Source of the DNA: Pyrocephalus nanus
Lineage: Eukaryota; Chordata; Aves; Passeriformes; Tyrannidae
DNA: 64,000 nt
Direction of reading: 5' to 3'
NCBI GenBank assembly: GCA_038380795.1
Contig: CM076260.1
Location: forward strand, 77,537,843 to 77,601,842
Shown: piece after piece, positions 25,280 through 38,200 of the stretch
Layout of the letters: every line of letters begins with the position of its first letter
Numbering within the stretch: the stretch's first letter is position 1
Position numbers and translations under genes: made by a program
Notes under the pieces: model-generated
What the model was told of the DNA's origin: nothing
The model's database searches: none
The model's input: the letters and a program-made list of their open reading frames with translations, nothing else

Positions 25280-27245
25280 CATGTGTGGAACACCAAGCTG
25301 TAGTTTGGCTGTGATATACTTTATTGTTTTATTTCTCTCTCCACGGGAAATAAGTTGCACTGTATACCAAAGTATTCCCTAGTGCTTCCTAGGGAGATGA
25401 TATGGACTTTTCAGTTTTTCGTCTTTTTTGTTCAAGCCAGTGTCTCTTTGATGAACTGCATTTCTACTTTCCTGACATGAATCCATACCTAGGATTCCTT
25501 TTCCTCTAAATAGTACCCAAGATTTTCCAATTATTATTATACATTATCTTCATACATCTTTTTTATTTGGAACTGTTTGGATTATATGCCTAAAACCCAG
25601 TTAGGGTTATTTAATTGGAAAAAACTCAGAAACCTAAGGACTACCAACCCATAGATCCCTTTTTCTCTGTAACCAACATTTTGAATTTACAGGGGTTCTA
25701 TTGGCATTTTTTTGGTTATTTGTAATTGCTGAAGAAGCCTTTGAAACTGTACCAAGTATCTACCAAGATATACAGGATTGTGTAATGAATTAGATGTCAT
25801 TAAATACTTAAGTTAGATCCCTAGTGCACACATGTACAATCATTACTACTTGTAATAAGTATTAACAGTTTTAGCTCTAAAAATTTAAGCTTAAGCTCTG
25901 TAGTAGGCACTGTCATTAATTTGCTCATAATTTCTCAGTACACATAGGGATTTGTTGGAGAGGGTCAGGAGTTAGTGGGGTATTTGCCAAGGTTTCTTAC
26001 TCTTTTTAAAGATAGTTTAAATTTTATTTCAATGATTTCAGTGAATCTGGTTAGCTTTTTGAAATTCAAAGAAATTAAAAGATTACATCTTGAGCAGTGA
26101 AGAAATGCCTGTATTCTTTTGGGCCCTAATTCTGCTAATGCTGCCTGTGGAATAGAACAATGCTATAGGAGAGTGTCTGTTATATTAAAATAAAGAATCA
26201 AGGAAATAAAGTTTCAAACTTCCAAGACATGAAGGTAGGGAGCTGTCTGTAAGAGAGGTATATATTTAGAAAAATTATTTCAAGTTGCTAGGACTTATTT
26301 CTAAGGGAGAAAAAAGATGTTGTATTTAACAACTGTTAGAGGAAATAGGGCTTGATCTTTTGAAAGTCCTGTGGAGGACACCTATATACTAAGCTACACA
26401 GAATTTAATCTACCTCTGAAAGATGAAAGGATGAGGTGAGCCAGCCAGAATTTAAGCCTCTGCTTCCAGGGAGTCTAGGTTTTTCTACCTTAGTGATTAG
26501 ATCTCAAAGGTACTTTCTCTGGCTATAAATCCCTTTTAATTTATTTAAAGAATTGTATACAAACTGACTGTATCTCCATGAGGTAGTAAGGAGTTTCCAT
26601 TATTTCAGTGCAGTGACCAAGAGGATTGAAAGTCAGGTATTTGAGAAAACCATAGATTATTCTTGGTTGGTTTCTTCTTGCTCAGTCCTTTTTCATTTAG
26701 GATACTTGTTGCATAAAAAGGTAACACATCTTTGATTTTCCAGTCCAGTTTCTGGTATAAAGGTTCCAAAATGCAGAAATTTATATTTCTTATATATCAG
26801 ATGGAAAAAATTTCCTGAAGATTAAGCAAAAGGGATTCCTTTATTTTCCTATCTATTTATGTATGCATGCATTTGTTTATTTTTTACATTTGCTCTCATA
26901 GCTAAAGTTTAAAACCAGTGGAATTCTGTTGTTCCACTTGTGTGAAGCTTGAATCAGCATATGATAATGGAAATACAGAAAAGCAGATGACTTCTCTTGA
27001 TCTGCTAATTAACTCAATAGTTTAAAAAAGCTGAACTTGCTAATCAGAATTTTAAATATAAAAGCAGTATTGTTTTGGTTTTTTTTCAAATTTGATAGTA
27101 TCATATAGACCTAATATGAATAAAAACTTTTTTTTTCTTGAAACTTATGATTCAGCATAATGGCACATTTTCATTTTAGGATAGTCTATGCATTCTCTAT
27201 CATCAAAATCTGACTTTTTAAGTTCAACATAGATATATCAAATGA

Positions 27246-27286
27246 TTTTTCTTTTTTTCTTTTTTTTTTCTTTTTTTTTTTTTTTT
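27246..27286 (+). repeat. T-rich simple repeat
   Basis: About 40 bases of T broken by single C residues. On the minus strand it reads as a poly-Lys frame, which explains the apparent 108-codon frame there. Confidence 0.9.
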
Positions 27287-29458
27287 GCAATTATTTTTTT
27301 CATTCTGAAAGTGACTAAAGGAGCTTAAACTTTCAAGGAGAAGTTTTAGATTTTTTTTTTTTTTTAAATTAAATAACATATTTCTGACAGTTTCCTGACC
27401 CAGAATACCAAACCAAATTGTAAGTGAGGACTGGGTCAGAGAGGAGATGCACGTGATTTCTGAGCTCTGTGCCAGTGGCAGGGGACATGAGCCTAGGATT
27501 TTTCTGCCCCATTTACAGAGAGCTGAGAAGCAGCAGCAACAGTATTGCACTGGGAAAAGCTGTGCTTTATTTTATTTCTCACCTCTGTGCAGAAGTATGA
27601 AAATTGGGGTGGTTGGGATGGTCCACTGTATCTATTTTTCATCAGAAGAAAACAAGCACAATCCACAATTTTTATATGTGCAAACACATCTCTTGAAAAA
27701 ATATCTCCCTCTGCCTGACAGTGACCAAATGGGCCTATATGCATGTCTCAGAAATATAATTAACCAAAGAAACAGAACATTTATATGATACTCCTAATCT
27801 CAGAATAACACAATAGACTTTTATCTGCGGCTTCTGATAATGACTAGATAGGAAGCATGGATAAACTGTGGAAGATTGCCAGCTCATATGGGATCTCGGT
27901 AGGCAAGGACTTGAGAGCACAGTTGTCTGAGGGCAAGCACAGCAGTCCCTTATTCAGAGGTGTAGATTTTGCTATGCCTAACCCTCCACAGAGGGCTATA
28001 ACAAGTGGGCTGGAGTGGAGACAGTCTAAGCTTCAATATGAAAAGGTTAACTAATTATCATAGATAACTGCAAGGAAAAAATTCTACAAAACCAGCACGA
28101 TGTATGCATGATCTTTTCAAAGAATAACTTAGGGCAGACTGCATTAGAACAAGCTGGCAGGTCGTACAAGGGATAAGGTTGCTGTAGCACAGAAATTGCG
28201 CAGAAGTACAGCTGTCTAATGTCACTATGATTTCATTATTGTAGTTTAATAGTTTAAAAGTGAATTCTGTGTAATGATCTTCAAAGGCCGCTAGAAAAAA
28301 ATCTGTAGTAACAATACTGTGCTCAAAGTCCTTTCTGATCTCTGCAGTCAGGATTGGTTTTTCTAAATGTAAGATTTTTTTTTTTTTTTTAAATAAACTA
28401 TTTCCTGTTACAAAGTCTGAAACAGAAAAACAGTATAACATAACTTGAACCTCTTAGGGGTCGTTTGGAGATTTTTCTAAATTTGGATAATAATACACAC
28501 TCCCATATAGCAAGCAACAGGGTTTTGAAACACAAATCACTTTGTGTTTTATACTGGACATATTGATTGCTTGCTAGATGCTGTTCTCAATCACTTTTAA
28601 TACCATCCTTCCCATAACAATAGTGTATAATTTTTTGGATGTGAATTGATTAGATATCATGAATGCAAAGAAACACATGCAGTATTGTGTTCCATTGCAG
28701 AAGGTGTTATCTGAAACATTCACACTACTAAGGAAGGATAAAAAGTGTTGAGGCAAGATTGTGCTTGTTCTTTGCTTCTGTGCGAATTCATTCCTCATGT
28801 TCTGGCTAATTTTTAGGAAAACTTTCTCTACTTCCCATGTAATCAGTATCTCCATAGAAATTTCTATTATGCCAAAGCAGTAAAGTCATATGTTTGTAAA
28901 AAGGCCAAGTTCCTAAAGGACAACTTGAAATATTGCTCCCAAATGGATCAGCCTGAACAATGCATTGTGAAAATGTAATCATGTTTAGGGACCTGCCCAT
29001 TAAGCAATACTGCCATTAGTGTTTGTGACATTTTTGTTGTGCAGATGAAAATATAATGCAGTATTCTATTCACTATTGCATGCCATGTAACGCTGAAGTC
29101 CTATATTTGTTTTGCATGGCGTTTCCCCAGTAAATTTCTTTCCTTCAAAAACAAAGTTTCTGCCACCCGATCTGTCCCCTCTTAGTCACTACCAACAGGG
29201 ACAAGTTAATTTGTCACAGTGGAAGCAGTGGAAAAAATTCAGGAAAATGGTGAGCAAATAGATTAACTGTCTGAGCTCATTTGCTGCTCATAAGCATGCA
29301 GGAGGGAGAAACGTGATTTAAATCCGTGATTTGAAATCAAGGAGAAAATTGCTTGATTTTTCACACATGAGCAGGTGTCAGAAACCTCCACCCTACTCAA
29401 GATTTCTTATATGTCTAGGAAAACTCACTGATTTACTATAAGTCTACATCAGGCAGAG

Positions 29459-30040
29459 CATCGGCAGCTGGTCAAGAGAGGAGATTGTCTTGCTCTGCTC
29501 TGCTCTGGGGCAGTCTCATCTTGAATATTGTGTGCAGTTTTGGGCACCACGACATAAAAAAGGTAGTAAGGTATTCAAGAGCATCCAAAGGAGGGCAACA
29601 AAGATGGTGAAGGGGCCTGAGGGGAAGCTGTATGAAGAGCTGCTGAGGTCACTTGGTCTGTTCAGCTTCTGGGAGAGGAGACTGAGGGGAGACCTCATTG
29701 CAGTCTACAATGTCCTTGTGAGGGCAAAAGGAGGGGCAGGCACTGACCTCTTTTCTGTGGTGGCGTGTGACAGGACCCCCGGGAATGGCCTGAAGTTGTG
29801 TCAGGGAAAGTTTAGGTTGGATATTAGAAAAAGCTGCTTCACCCAGAGTGTGGTTTGGCACTGGAACATGCTCCCCTGGGAAGTGGTCACGGCACCAAGC
29901 CTGCCAGGGTTCAAGAAGCTTTTGGATGATGCCCTCAGGCACATGGTGGGACTCCTGGGAATGGTCCTGTGCAGGGCTAAGAGCTGGACTCAGTAATCCT
30001 TGTGGGTCCCTTCCAAATCAGCATATTCTGTGATTCTGTG
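29459..30040 (+). mobile_element. CR1 LINE 3' fragment, fairly well preserved
   Basis: The segment begins in the ORF2 C-terminal region (CAGCTGGTCAAGAGAGGAGAT) and ends with CCTTGTGGGTCCCTTCC and a terminal ATTCTGTGATTCTGTG at 30024-30039, the diagnostic CR1 3' octamers. Its tail (CAGTAATCCTTGTGGGTCCC) is of a different type from those at 15749 and 33098, and resembles the tail borrowed by the SINE at 8380. The 5' end is truncated, as is normal for CR1 insertions. The preserved reading frame suggests a comparatively young insertion. Confidence 0.92.
29490..29999 (+). pseudogene. CR1 ORF2 protein C-terminal remnant (open, truncated)
   Basis: One frame stays open for about 169 codons and reproduces the C-terminal part of the CR1 ORF2 polyprotein (endonuclease plus reverse transcriptase). 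Landmarks are HLEYCVQFWAPRHKK near residue 10, IQRRATKMVKG near residue 32, LGLFSFWERRLRGDLIAVYN near residue 55, GNGLKL and FRLDIRKS near residues 98-112, and VVTAPSLPGFKKLLDDAL near residue 132. The endonuclease domain and the reverse transcriptase catalytic YXDD region lie upstream in a full element and are missing here, so no activity is expected. The ATG at 29490 is not the native start; the element's own frame simply enters from upstream. An open frame here marks low decay, not a host gene. Confidence 0.85.
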
Positions 30041-33000
30041 AAATGCTGTTGCCACTTACTCACAGCCATTAGGAACCCGCTGATGAGGTGGTGAGGAAAC
30101 ATAATATTTGTAAAAACAAAGAATTAAACAAAGGATATTATACGTGTGTGTCAGTTCTATTTTTGCTGTTTCTGTTGGAGTAAGATCAACTTTTAAATAA
30201 GAAAAATGCTAATTCTAGCTTCACACCTCTTGAAAATGAAAGGATATCTAAAAAGTGCCTTCATAAAAGCATCATCAACATGATATTATAGCTGTAGTAA
30301 CTTGTGAAGCTGCACAACATATTTATTCAGTCTACAGGCCAAAACACTATTGCTGTGTCTTGGTCCAGTAGCTTTGAGGATTCAGGTAATCAAAATAAGA
30401 TCCTTCCATCTTCTATGCTTTCATCTTCCATTCTTTATCACCTGTAGTTGAGGTTCTTTGAACTTACCATCAATCAATTATTATTCATTGCCTACTTACA
30501 AGGTCTTCAATTATACCTATGCTTTTCACAGCAGCTACCTAAGAAATCTTAATATAATGTATTTCAGAGCTAGCTATTTCAGAGGATACATACCTTCAAA
30601 TGCTAGGAATCTGTTATGAAAGATATAGAATTTTTTATTATATGAATTCTTAGAAAACTTCAGAGAATGTTGAATCACATGCTACTTCATTTGCATACGC
30701 TATCCTCATTGTGTTCAAGAAATGTGTTCTTAGATCTGTATAACGATTTTACCTTCATCCCATTTTACCTTTTGAAAGAATCATTGTAATCACCAGTCTA
30801 AGGTGATTTCATTGACCATTTGTGGGGGCTTAATATGAATCTGTATTCCCTAATTGCTTTGTTTCTGTGTGAGCCATTTTCAGACTTCTCCCACAGACCA
30901 AAGATATTGCACATATGTAAAGTGACAAACCCTCCTAATGTACAAGGTTGTAAGACCTTCAGTTTCTCCAAAAACTTTCAGATATGGGCACAAGATAAAG
31001 TTTTAAATGGTACTGTTATGCCCATTTAAAGAACAACTCTTTCTGTTACACTAGAGAAAAACACTGGCTGCCATTTCAAAGTTGAAAACATATTTTAGCA
31101 TTTCTTAACTTTTCTATTCCTGATCTCAGTTTTTTTCTTTCATCTTTTTACTGTAGCCATGCTAAATGGATTATCGTACCCAAATAAAAACCTTCTAAAA
31201 GGGGACCCTGTATCTACTATGAGGAATCTTGATTTTCTACTTTAGCCTATGTTTTCAGCCTTAGTTTTCTTCTTTCCTGTTCTGTAAGCCACAGATAAAT
31301 ATAGTTAACATGATCATTGCTGTCTTATTCACAAGTTATGATTCTGCTTTGTTTTTTTTAAATCTTATGCACAGTAACCATGCCTAACTTGAATTTTCTG
31401 TGTGAGATGGATTAAAAAAAAAAAAAGTAGATAGGATTCAGAAAAACCTGGAATTTATTTTTGATTTGTTTTTTTTGTGTTTGGATAGTTGGTTGGTTGG
31501 TTGGTTGTTTTTTGGGGGTTTTTGATATATCTGTAATATTTTAAATATTGTTGTCCTGATGTTCTAATCCGTGAAGAAGTTTGCCTCTGACCATTTTTCT
31601 GTAATTTTTTTTTCTTTTTAATCCATATAAAACTATTTGAAAGGTGTCATCAGATTCTGTATCTTTCTATTCATGCAGAGCTATTCCATGAAGAAGAGGA
31701 CAGTACTCTAAAGAGCATATCTCCATTTAACCGAAGTTTAAACTAGTTACACCAGTGTTTAGATTAGCCCCTTACATGTGCTTTTCTTTCCAGATTAATT
31801 TCCTGCATGACTTTAGTTTAGATAACAGTTAAATGATGTTTGTAGACCTGATCCATGGCTATGACAGTTTTTTCCTAACTAATACGTTATGCCAGCATGG
31901 AATCAAAGTAGCTGAGCCAAGGACTGATCCAAAGACAGACTGACTTTGGAGGAGTATGGAAGAAAGTGGGGAACTGTTTTGATTTCCTCCTGTGTAGCAT
32001 AAGCAGATGCTGAAAGCATCTATGATCTCATACTCTGAACAGCATAACCTCTTCTAGATTTTGCAGAGATTAGAAAACTCAATCATAAATTCTAGGTTTG
32101 ATACAATTTTTACTCCAGACTCCATAATCCCAAAGTAGAATTCATTTCTTTCTCAAACATAGTTCCTACTATTACTGTCCATCCATTTTTTGTCTCCTCT
32201 TTGCAATGCACATTACCATTTCTTCTTGGTCTGCATCAACATGATTGGCTTGGGTTCTCCTTGCTATCACTGACCTTTTGACAGAGTAAAAAATATCCAG
32301 CTTCATGCCTAATAAGCTAAAACAGCATAACCTATTTTGTGTTCCTGACGAGTTGTTCTGTCATGCCTGTGGCTCTTCAGTTTCTTGTAGCAAAGTTGTA
32401 TTGTTCTTGAATTATTATTAATTATTGAGGAAAAAAAAATTAATTATGAATTTTGTGGGTTTTTTTTCTTAAAGTCCACGATAAAATAAGTAAAAGTTAG
32501 AATAATCTATAAAATGTCATAAGAGTAAACTGAATTTCTGTCTGTAAAGAAGGTCGCAAAACTGGTGAAAGGCTGCTGTTATCATTTTACTGCAGTTCTG
32601 ACTGCCTCTCAATAATTTTTTGACAGATCTTTCATGGGTTCATGGCAGACTGATTTTGCCGCCTGCAAACATCTTAAGAGGGACATAAACTCTTGCAGCA
32701 TTGCAAGGTCTGGAAGAAGAGTAAGGTGCAGCATCTACTGGTACTGCAGAACTACAAAGTACCTAAAGCCAGCTTACATTTCCAGGGGCTTCTTTGGACC
32801 AGGGGCAGCTTGGTGTTGTTTTCAGCCTTGTTTCCCGGTAGACTTCATGCAATCAATAATTCCCTGTGGCGCTCTTTGTATGAAGATCCTTGTAGGAATG
32901 AAAGGTTACCCGGGACAGCAAACATGAGAACCTTGGTGGCAGCACTGGGAGCGAGGGGACGCACCAGAGGTGTCATCCTCTCAGTAAATGGTAACTATGC

Positions 33001-33097
33001 GTAGGTAAGGAAATCTTTAGATGTCATCTTTGTTTAGAGATTAACTGGTTCCATTTTGCCAAACTTCTTGCTTGAGACCATTGATATTTAAGGTAAA
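30041..33097. other. Unique AT-rich non-coding DNA, no gene seen
   Basis: No gene recognised. A (TTGG)n tract lies at 31488-31507. A GC-richer patch at 32634-33004 has two overlapping plus-strand frames (97 and 103 codons) without known domains and without a convincing exon structure, and no repeat I can name. Confidence 0.5.
31488..31507 (+). repeat. (TTGG)n microsatellite
   Basis: Five TTGG units, followed by a T-run and GGGGG at about 31514. The repeated GG doublets could in principle form a weak two-layer quadruplex. Confidence 0.85.
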
Positions 33098-33195
33098 GAG
33101 AATTGTTTAGGTTGGAAAAGGCCTTTAAGATCATCAAGTCCAACAAGTAACCTAGTACTGCCAAGCCCACCATATTAACCACATTATAAACCAAC
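33098..33195 (-). mobile_element. CR1 LINE 3' end, short fragment
   Basis: The plus strand reads GTTTAGGTTGGAAAAGGCCT, then AGATCATCAAGTCCAAC and TAACCTAGTACTGCCAAGCC. This is the reverse complement of a CR1 3' end of the common ...GTTGGACTTGATGATCTTAAAGG... type. Only about 100 bases remain and the terminal octamers have been lost or mutated (AGAGAATTG in their place). The fragment is on the minus strand, unlike the other CR1 copies in the window. Confidence 0.85.
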
Positions 33196-36100
33196 ACATT
33201 AACTGCCAAAGGAGTTTAAAAGAAAATCTGCAAATTAAGAACATAAAATGAAACTGCTATGCAACACTGGCACTTTGGAGATAATTTTTCTTACATAAAT
33301 TTAATCTCAAAGATAAATTTAGGGTTTTTTTAATTAGTAGTTTTTCCTTCTTAGCTCTCCATTAGCAAGGTGAAAAGAACATGGTGGCATCATGAAAAGT
33401 CCTGTGAAACGCATATTGGTCTGTTTTAAAAATAGGCCATGGAGTTTTTATCTACCAGACTGTGATAAACTGATGACTATAGCTACACTGTAATCACTCG
33501 AGATAATGTGCCCCATATAAACATATCACAGCTGGCTTAGGATTGCTGGATCTGGGATAATTAGAGAGTGTGATTCAAGTTATCAGCTTGCATCCATATC
33601 TACCAAACTTCTCAGACAGTCTGTACCATCAATGTGTTAACTGACCTTGGGCTTTATGTTGCTGCAGATGTCATTAACCTTTAGTATCACCATACTAAAG
33701 TCTCTATGTCTGTGTAATTATTAAAGCTTCTAGAGTTTTAGTTGAACAGAGAATGTGAAATGGACCATCAACAATGGTCTTTGCATTGATTTTATGGGGC
33801 ATATGCATTCATCGTCTCGCCAATGGATTTTTGGCCAAATGGAATCAGGCAGCTGTTGTTCAGCTTAGACATTAGAACTGAAAATGATAATAAAATACTT
33901 TTGCATATCTTCCTTAATCTCAAACTTTATAGCTATGCTTAAAGGTTGATGCAAGATGAATAAACGTCCCTTAAGAATCTTCAGTGTGGTAATACACTGG
34001 ATTCCTTTTAATTTAAAGCAGTGCACTCTGCAAATCATACTGGTATTGGCCACTTTGGATTTTAAATTATACCAATTACTCTGCAGTGCCTCAATCCATG
34101 GAAATATTTACAGACTTCTCTTAGGCTTTCTTTGGCACTGAATAGCCAAGATCAGGGCAGGTATAGCAAAACCTGATGTTTATCTTTCATATAATGCGTC
34201 TACATTCTGAGCCCCACCAGAATACATTTTTAATTAGAGTCTTCAACCTCAAACTACAAAAGGTGAGTCTGTCTGAGTTGTTCCAGCAGGAGGCCCAGGC
34301 TGAATAGAAGATGGCTCTTCTGGAGTTTTGAAGCTTCAGAAGCTAGACTTTTCAAGCCAATCAGCTAACTAGCAATGACAGAAACACTGCACCCACTGAC
34401 ACAGTTCATAATTGTGTTGCAGCAGAAAGTTGCCCTGTGATCTTATGGATTTTGAGAGACATTTAGTTTCCTACTTTTTGGTCTGTATGCTCATGCTGGT
34501 TGCTCTTCTATTTGGCTGATGAGTACCAGTTTGGTACCTGGTTGGTGTGCACGAGTTGCAGCCTTCCATCATCACTACCCATGCTTGGTGCCCTATGGAA
34601 GAAGCTCTGCCTTTGTGGGAAACGTAGTGCTTTACAACAGTCACATAGGCAAATTCTCAGTGAGTTCACCTCGTAATTCTATGATTTGATATAAGCAGAA
34701 TTTAGTAATAAAATATGCTCTGAAGGCTTCAGCATAAGGTGGAATTCCTGAGTGTCCCTTTTAAATTTATAAGAGCATCTTCATTTGATTTATTTGGCCT
34801 TTTGTGTTTATTCTTTGAGAATGCTTAAAAAATACGCCCAAACCTCAAAGACACTTAACTCTGCATTCACATTTTTCATGTGTCAAGACAGCCTGTCTTC
34901 TGCCTCAGTTGATACAACAGCTGTTGATACCAAATAACCTCTCACTTTGCAAGTTCATTTCTGGAGGAACATATTTACCCCTTTTACTCTCATTAAATGG
35001 GAATAAACATTTGTATATTTTTCCCTGGGTGCAAATAAGGGAAAACTGGTCTCAAAAGAAAACTGATACGTAAAACAATCTTCTCTCTACTGATCTTTCC
35101 TGCTCTCCCATCTCAAATTGCAGATTAAAAATTCAATAAACCAGATGCATTTATATAACATTACAACATTTTTAAACTTAAGAAAACAAAAACTAAACCA
35201 CTGTTTTAAAACAAAGTTTTGCTGAACTTTGATGAAGGGCAAGCTTGGCCTAAATATTGCTTTTGGGTAAGGTGTGTTTTTAAGTTGTTTGATTTTGTTT
35301 GTTAGGACTGATATTATATAAACACATCTAGGTTATTGCATTATTTTATTTTTAACTAGAGAGCAGCAGGAATCAGGAGGAATCAAACAACTGCTCTGGA
35401 ATGAGAAACAACACTGAGAGGACTCAAGTGTCAGTAGCAGGTGTCAGCAGGGCACTGGGCATGAGCACAACGTTCAAACCATACCCCTGCGGGATGGGGC
35501 TGGTACATAATGATTTTGCTGTATCCACACTTGTGCAAGAATCTGGCATGTTTCTGACCATTTGATATCTTTCACAATAATCTGCTCTGGATTAAAAACA
35601 TAGAAATATAAAAAGTAAAATAGACTTTGCAAAACTGTGTGATTTGCCTGCAGAACTCAGCATCAGAAAGTGTTTCAAGATACAAAGTAAAATTAGATTT
35701 TCCCAGATTTTGCATGTTATAGTAGAGCTTCCTTGGTTCTAATAAGAACCACTTTTTTCTAACTCAGTGCAGGGCTTACAATTGGTATGAGCTCTTACTA
35801 CCCTTGCTTTTGTCTATGGTTATGAATTTTATACTATTATTAACTTTTTTTTGGAAGGGGGACATAAAAGAAAACGAAGAGGGCAATGAATTAATATTAC
35901 AATCAACAATCACAAATTTTCTTTATTTTAGAGTCATTCATCTTATCTAGAGTGGAAAATTCATCTTTCCCTCTGCCAAGAAAGTTCAGGACAAGATTAA
36001 GTTAGTGAATACATACAATAAAGGTACTAATCTATGGTACATTTCTCAAGTAATGCTTACATTTATAACGAAAGCTTATTTCACTGAAACTGAACATGTC

Positions 36101-37577
36101 TTGCTTAATATGGACAAAGAAAAAGCCAAAACTTAACCCATGAAATTATATATTGTCTAAAATAAGAAATTTTTTAAATTCTCTAATCTCTGGATTTATC
36201 AAATTATATTTAATGTGTTCCAGATGCTACAATTAATCTTCAAAAAAATGTATAGAGATTTGGGAAAAGAAAAAACTTTATTGGTGTCCTTTCAATTACA
36301 GCTGAACTGATTTTGGTCCATATATATTTTCAGGTACATGGTTTTGCAGGTAACTTAATTGTGGACTATATATAGTTAATTTTGTCTTTTGATCAGTCAC
36401 TAGAGTGGACACTATGGAATTATCAGGGCAGAATTATTGTCAGACCAAATATTTTATAATAATTGAGTGGTTTTAAGGGCCATAAGAATCAAATAATATT
36501 GTATTTTTTCTATTATTCCACAAATGCAATATATACAATACACATATTTAAGATATTTCCTGCCTCAGAGTTAAAATTATATGAAATAGTTACTTTTGAT
36601 TTCTAATTCAGGCTCTTTCCATAATCTTTTGGCAAGACCATAAGCCCTAGACTTTACCAGCTCTTCACCACAGAACACTGATTATTGCAAAACTGCATGT
36701 TTGGGGTTCTATACTTAATTATGAGAGCTTAAACTGTAAACATAGCATCTTCTACAGTATATAGGAAAAGGCACCTAAAGAGCCCTAACAGTATGTGAGA
36801 ATCTCCCTAAAAGAACCACCAGGAAATGCTGAGGAGAGAGATGGGGTCTGTAGCACACCTTTCATGCAGAATAAAAGGAAACTTCATCTTGCACTCGTTA
36901 ATTTTTTCCTGTAGTCAATCAGCAGCATTTGGCACACACTATAGCTGGAAAAGTATTGTTTCAATATAAGTTTGAATAAAATGTTTTACTTGAAGAGAAT
37001 TCTTGCTTCCTGCCCTCAGAGAGTATCCCAACTGTGAGTGAAGCACCATGGTTGGACTTTTCCCCAGCAGTTCTGCCACCAGAGCCCTCCTGCAGAGCTG
37101 AGGCATTCTGGTACCCCTCCCTCCTGAGTAAATTGAATATTTTCATATAAATGCAAAGATCTGCAGTTTGTATCAGGTCTGTTTTATTTTGCGTCTGGTT
37201 TGGTGACCCCAGGGAAAGGTGTCAGAGAAAGCCAAAGAAAGGACTCCTTGTTTACATGTTGGGGGGGGGGAGGCATGGTGGTGATTATTTCAGGGGATGG
37301 TTTTGTGTGTTTTTTGTGGGGATTTGTGGGTTTGGCTTTTCCATTCCCTTTTAGGGCACCCTTTTGAACTAAGTAGCACGTAATCAGGCAGTTGTTGAAT
37401 TCTGTTTAGTGTCTCTATAACTCAGTGTCATGAATAAAACCTTCAGTCAAACATGGTTTTAATAACTGCAAACCGATGCCAAAATATTAATGGATTTAAA
37501 GGATTTTATCCTCTCAGGTCTCCAGAAGAATAATGAAAAGTTTTTATTTTTCCTTGAGCACTGTTTTTTGTTGTTTC

Positions 37578-37608
<31 letters not shown>
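37578..37608. repeat. Abutting poly(T) and poly(A), self-complementary
   Basis: Twenty T are followed directly by eleven A and then GCTTTTC. The A-run can pair with the adjacent T-run, giving a perfect AT palindrome of at least 11 bp per arm. This is a simple-sequence slippage product as far as can be seen. Confidence 0.85.
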
Positions 37609-38183
37609 GCTTTTCATTTTTAAATATCAGTGTCTTTCCTACTTGTTTTCATACATTTGAAGGGGTTTTATGCTTTGTCAGCTCTCAGTAAAAATTAAGG
37701 TCTATTCAAATGACCTGATTATCCCTCTAAAGCATTGTTGATAGAGGGAAGGAAGAGGAGTGGGAATGACAGCAACATAACAAATGAGAGAAGAGAGTGA
37801 CAAGGCTGAAAGATGTAGACTAAAATCCCTGTGTTGAAGGCTCCACAAAAATGAGGTTGAATTCTTTAAATATGTTATGTCTACATCTCACTTGAAACCT
37901 CAGTAAATAGGATGGAAGTTTTGTTTAGAGAATGGTCAATATTTCACTTCTTTGACTTCACTCTTGTTTCTGCAGACTTTTGAGATTGATAATACTTTTG
38001 TCTCTCCAATCCCCAGGGAGCATTGCAGAAATGAATGGTGTCTTCCTCCACCTGCCTGTCACACAGAGGCTTTTGCTCACACCTGAAGGAGATTTATTTA
38101 CAAGCTGGGACCTGACCTTATCAATTTTTGACACCCATGGCTTGGCTGGAAATTATCTTTTTCTGAGCCTATGCTATGTGCTG

Positions 38184-38200
38184 TGCTATGCTATGCTATG
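38184..38200 (+). repeat. (GCTAT)n short tandem repeat
   Basis: Three perfect GCTAT units, preceded by related GCTATG/GCTGTG units from about 38172. This is a small pentanucleotide repeat. Confidence 0.75.

Larger units (their letters stand above)
22278..29458. other. Unique AT-rich non-coding DNA, no gene seen
   Basis: No gene or recognisable transposon. Simple features are a (GAA)n tract at 23592-23617, an A-run at about 23969, poly(T) at 25261-25279, the T-rich tract at 27246-27286 and T-runs at 27351-27365 and 28375-28390. Open frames up to 127 codons (28058-28441 -) include stretches of Lys or Phe translated from these runs and are not credible genes. Confidence 0.55.

Noticed and set aside
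32634..33004. Possible processed pseudogene in a GC-richer patch
   Set aside because: Two frames of about 100 codons overlap, but no parent protein is recognised and there is no poly(A) end.
36860..36930. AATAAA-containing, LTR-like patch
   Set aside because: Only the AATAAA and composition suggest an LTR; no edges or further U3/U5 structure could be seen.
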